DNA of 7,212 bases. Source: Ignavibacteriales bacterium. Lineage in GTDB: Bacteria; Bacteroidota; Ignavibacteria; Ignavibacteriales; Melioribacteraceae. Location: assembly GCA_020059785.1 (NCBI GenBank), contig JAGVBL010000210.1, forward strand, positions 1-7,212, in the 5' to 3' direction. The position numbers and the translations under genes are program-made. Every line of letters starts with the position of its first letter. Positions within the stretch are counted from its first letter, which is position 1. The notes under the pieces are model-generated. The model had not been told where the DNA came from and did no database searches. It saw only the letters and a list, made by a program, of their open reading frames with translations. Shown in pieces: positions 5,781 through 7,212 of this stretch.

Positions 5781-6727
5781 AGTTTATGGTTTCTCATCTC
5801 GAACGTTTGCCCAATCTCTTCGAGTCCGATCTCAATCTGGAAATTTCCTGCAACCCTTTTCATCCAATCGATCGGTTCGTTAAAAGGTTCTGCACCCTGC
5901 TTAAATGTTTTGGTGTGAATCGGTATAAAATACTTTGCATTAATTTCATTTGCCATCTGCAGAGCTTCTTCGGGATTGCAATGATTTCTCCGCCACGGAT
6001 TGTAAGCACCAATTGGCATGATGGCTATATCAATATTTTCATTCCTCGCTGCATTAAATTTGTCTGTCATAGCAGTATCGCCACCAAATAAAATTTTTGA
6101 TCCGCCGTAATCAATTATGTATGCATTAAAGCTTCTTCCATCCTTCATATATCCGCGCGAACGGTCTTTCTCCCACGGGAATCTCCATCCGAAATGTTTT
6201 GCTTCCAAGGCTCTGAACCGAATGCCTTGAAGTCTCAATTCGTCATTCCAATCCATAACAGAAATTGATTTCCACGGGAGCTCCTCAATAACATCTTTGG
6301 TAAGGTAAGCAGTAACAACATCAATTTGATCCGGATATTTATTTGCAAAGTGTTTGAGTGTAGGGTAATCCATATGATCCATGTGCGCATGCGAAAGAAG
6401 AATAATATCCGGTTTCGGAAATTCATCTATCGTAAGAGCCGGCGGAGTCATCCGCTTCGGGCCGATTGTATTACCAAGGAAATATAAACCAACATTATCA
6501 AATAAAACCGGATCTGTTAAAATCCACTTTCCGTAAATATTAATTAACACGGTTGCGTGTCCTATCCATGCAAGTGTTACGTTATCATTTTCCCATAAAT
6601 GCGGTTCGGGTTTATAATTTAATTTAATCCTCGGTTTTGCTTCGGTATCTGTCTGGAAGAACAATGGTGAAAGCAAAGTACCTGATGCAGCCAGAGATAT
6701 ATTTTTAATAAATTTTCTTCGTTTCAT
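5774..6727 (-). CDS. Tat-exported metallo-beta-lactamase-fold hydrolase, NAPE-PLD/RomA-like
   Basis: The protein has 317 residues from ATG 6727. The frame reaches back to TTG at 6745, but the ATG gives a clean twin-arginine signal, MKRRKFIKNISLAASG, followed by a hydrophobic stretch to about residue 24, so folding before export with metal bound is likely. The mature part has WIGHATVLI (54-62) and TDPVLFDN. The zinc motif is SHAHMDHMD (112-120; His113, His115, Asp117, His118). His178 in KHFGWR, Asp217 in FGGDT and His271 in PIHTKT complete a dinuclear site. The IGPKRMTPPAL segment (88-98) and the H-x-x-x-R after the fourth strand resemble N-acyl-phosphatidylethanolamine phospholipase D and RomA-type proteins more than UlaG lactonase. 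A phosphodiesterase or lipid-related substrate in the cell envelope is an inference. There is no clear ribosome binding site. The stop codon overlaps the end of the convergent small gene by 7 bases. GC content is near 40 %, like the hypD region. Confidence 0.88.
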   Translation of the reverse strand: MKRRKFIKNISLAASGTLLSPLFFQTDTEAKPRIKLNYKPEPHLWENDNVTLAWIGHATVLINIYGKWILTDPVLFDNVGLYFLGNTIGPKRMTPPALTIDEFPKPDIILLSHAHMDHMDYPTLKHFANKYPDQIDVVTAYLTKDVIEELPWKSISVMDWNDELRLQGIRFRALEAKHFGWRFPWEKDRSRGYMKDGRSFNAYIIDYGGSKILFGGDTAMTDKFNAARNENIDIAIMPIGAYNPWRRNHCNPEEALQMANEINAKYFIPIHTKTFKQGAEPFNEPIDWMKRVAGNFQIEIGLEEIGQTFEMRNHKLY

Positions 6728-6812
6728 AACGTTATTAACAAACAAACAGAAAAAAAAGTTTATTAACCAGCTTAATGCTATAGAAAGTAAAAATTTTCAT
6801 ACATAAAAATAC

Positions 6813-6842
6813 TTGCAACCTTGATTTTTTTTCCCCTAAATT
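6813..6842 (+). promoter_or_regulatory. Possible promoter of the lipoprotein gene
   Basis: TTGCAA (6813-6818) and TAAATT (6837-6842) are 18 bases apart, about 80 bases before the lipoprotein start. Each matches four of six positions of the sigma-70 boxes. The region is AT-rich, so chance matches are common, and if the host belongs to the Bacteroidota its consensus differs. Confidence 0.2.
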
Positions 6843-6922
6843 ACCGCTGTGAATTAAAAGTATATGGATTTGTTCTTCTTTTAACTACCGGCATATTTCA
6901 TTTAATTATTTTGTGGGGGAAT

Positions 6923-7212
6923 ATGAAAATCGTAAAATCATTTTTTGCTGTAAGTCCTATCTTAAAATTTTTATTATCCAGAAAAACAAACCTTATTAAA
7001 TTTATTATTCTTCTCCAAATCTTTTTTTTAAGTGCTTCATGTAAAGACAGTAACATAGTAGAACCAATAATTCCCCCACCAGAAGAAGTAAAACCCGGAC
7101 GAAGGGATTATGAATGGAAAGAATATAATCTAACAGTTCCACCGGGAGAGAATGCATTTGTATCCTCATTATGGGGTGCGAGTCCAAATGATATTTGGGG
7201 GGTAGGCCCATC
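6923..7212 (+). CDS. Lipoprotein with WG-SPNDIW repeat, N-terminal part
   Basis: ATG 6923 opens a frame that is still open at the window edge (96 complete codons). A GGGGGA ribosome binding site ends two bases before the start, which is unusually close. Residues 1-39 form a long export signal: a basic first part (Lys2, Lys5, Lys15, Arg20, Lys21, Lys26), then KFIILLQIFFLSAS ending at Cys40. The SAS-C box is acceptable, though not ideal, for lipoprotein processing. A short linker with PIIPPPEEVKP (48-58) follows, and then a Trp/Tyr-rich start of a domain with SLWGASPNDIWGVG (82-95). Repeats worded W-G-x-S-P-N-D-x-W-x-V-G are common in secreted beta-propeller-like proteins of Ignavibacteria and myxobacteria, so more copies are expected beyond the edge. 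Envelope location is well supported; function is unknown. It is divergent from the exported hydrolase gene. Confidence 0.75.
   Translation, partial: MKIVKSFFAVSPILKFLLSRKTNLIKFIILLQIFFLSASCKDSNIVEPIIPPPEEVKPGRRDYEWKEYNLTVPPGENAFVSSLWGASPNDIWGVGP

Noticed and set aside
5786..6091. 101-codon plus-strand frame antisense to the exported hydrolase
   Set aside because: It is the antisense shadow of a strongly supported gene with intact metal-binding motifs and shows no motif of its own.
6728..6745. TTG start six codons upstream for the exported hydrolase
   Set aside because: It would put FVNNV ahead of the twin-arginine signal and has no ribosome binding site; the ATG gives the usual Tat N-terminus.

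Overview
The window looks like chromosomal DNA of an anaerobic, moderately AT-rich bacterium. The best guess is the Bacteroidota/Ignavibacteriota side of the tree. This rests on weak or absent Shine-Dalgarno sequences at several genes, the style of the partial lipoprotein at the right edge (WGxSPNDxW-type repeat), and roughly 38-40 % GC in the housekeeping-type genes. Without a database search the taxon is an inference. An oxygen-sensitive glycyl-radical enzyme points to anaerobic or microaerobic life.

Left part (1-3810, all minus strand): the transcription order is hypE (radical-SAM activating enzyme), hypD (trans-4-hydroxy-L-proline dehydratase, a glycyl-radical enzyme), then, after 83 bases holding a short direct repeat, the N-terminal 184 codons of an Xaa-Pro aminopeptidase. 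hypE and hypD are tightly coupled: there are 2 bases between stop and start, and the GGAGG ribosome binding site of hypD lies inside the last codons of hypE. Together these genes suggest use of proline/hydroxyproline-rich (collagen-like) peptides. The aminopeptidase would cut before the imino acid, and HypD would turn free hydroxyproline into pyrroline-5-carboxylate. A pyrroline-5-carboxylate reductase is not in the window.

Middle (3943-4827, plus strand): an EamA/DMT-family ten-helix permease, divergent from hypE across a 132-base gap that carries an imperfect palindrome between two TATATT boxes.

Accessory insert (about 4830-5780, plus strand): two genes at about 26-28 % GC, clearly below their neighbours. 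The first is a 237-residue protein that joins a HARE-like winged helix to a PD-(D/E)XK-nuclease-like domain. The second, 10 bases further on, is a 65-residue protein I do not recognise. This pair is the most likely horizontally acquired, poorly described unit in the window, possibly a small defence or DNA-processing module.

Right part: a Tat-exported metallo-beta-lactamase-fold hydrolase of the NAPE-PLD/RomA type (minus strand) whose 3' end overlaps the 65-residue gene by 7 bases. Divergent from it is the start of a lipoprotein with a proline-rich linker and a WG.SPNDIW repeat, cut off by the window edge. I saw no tRNA, rRNA, CRISPR array, insertion sequence or convincing intrinsic terminator. 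No gene-free stretch exceeds 300 bases.
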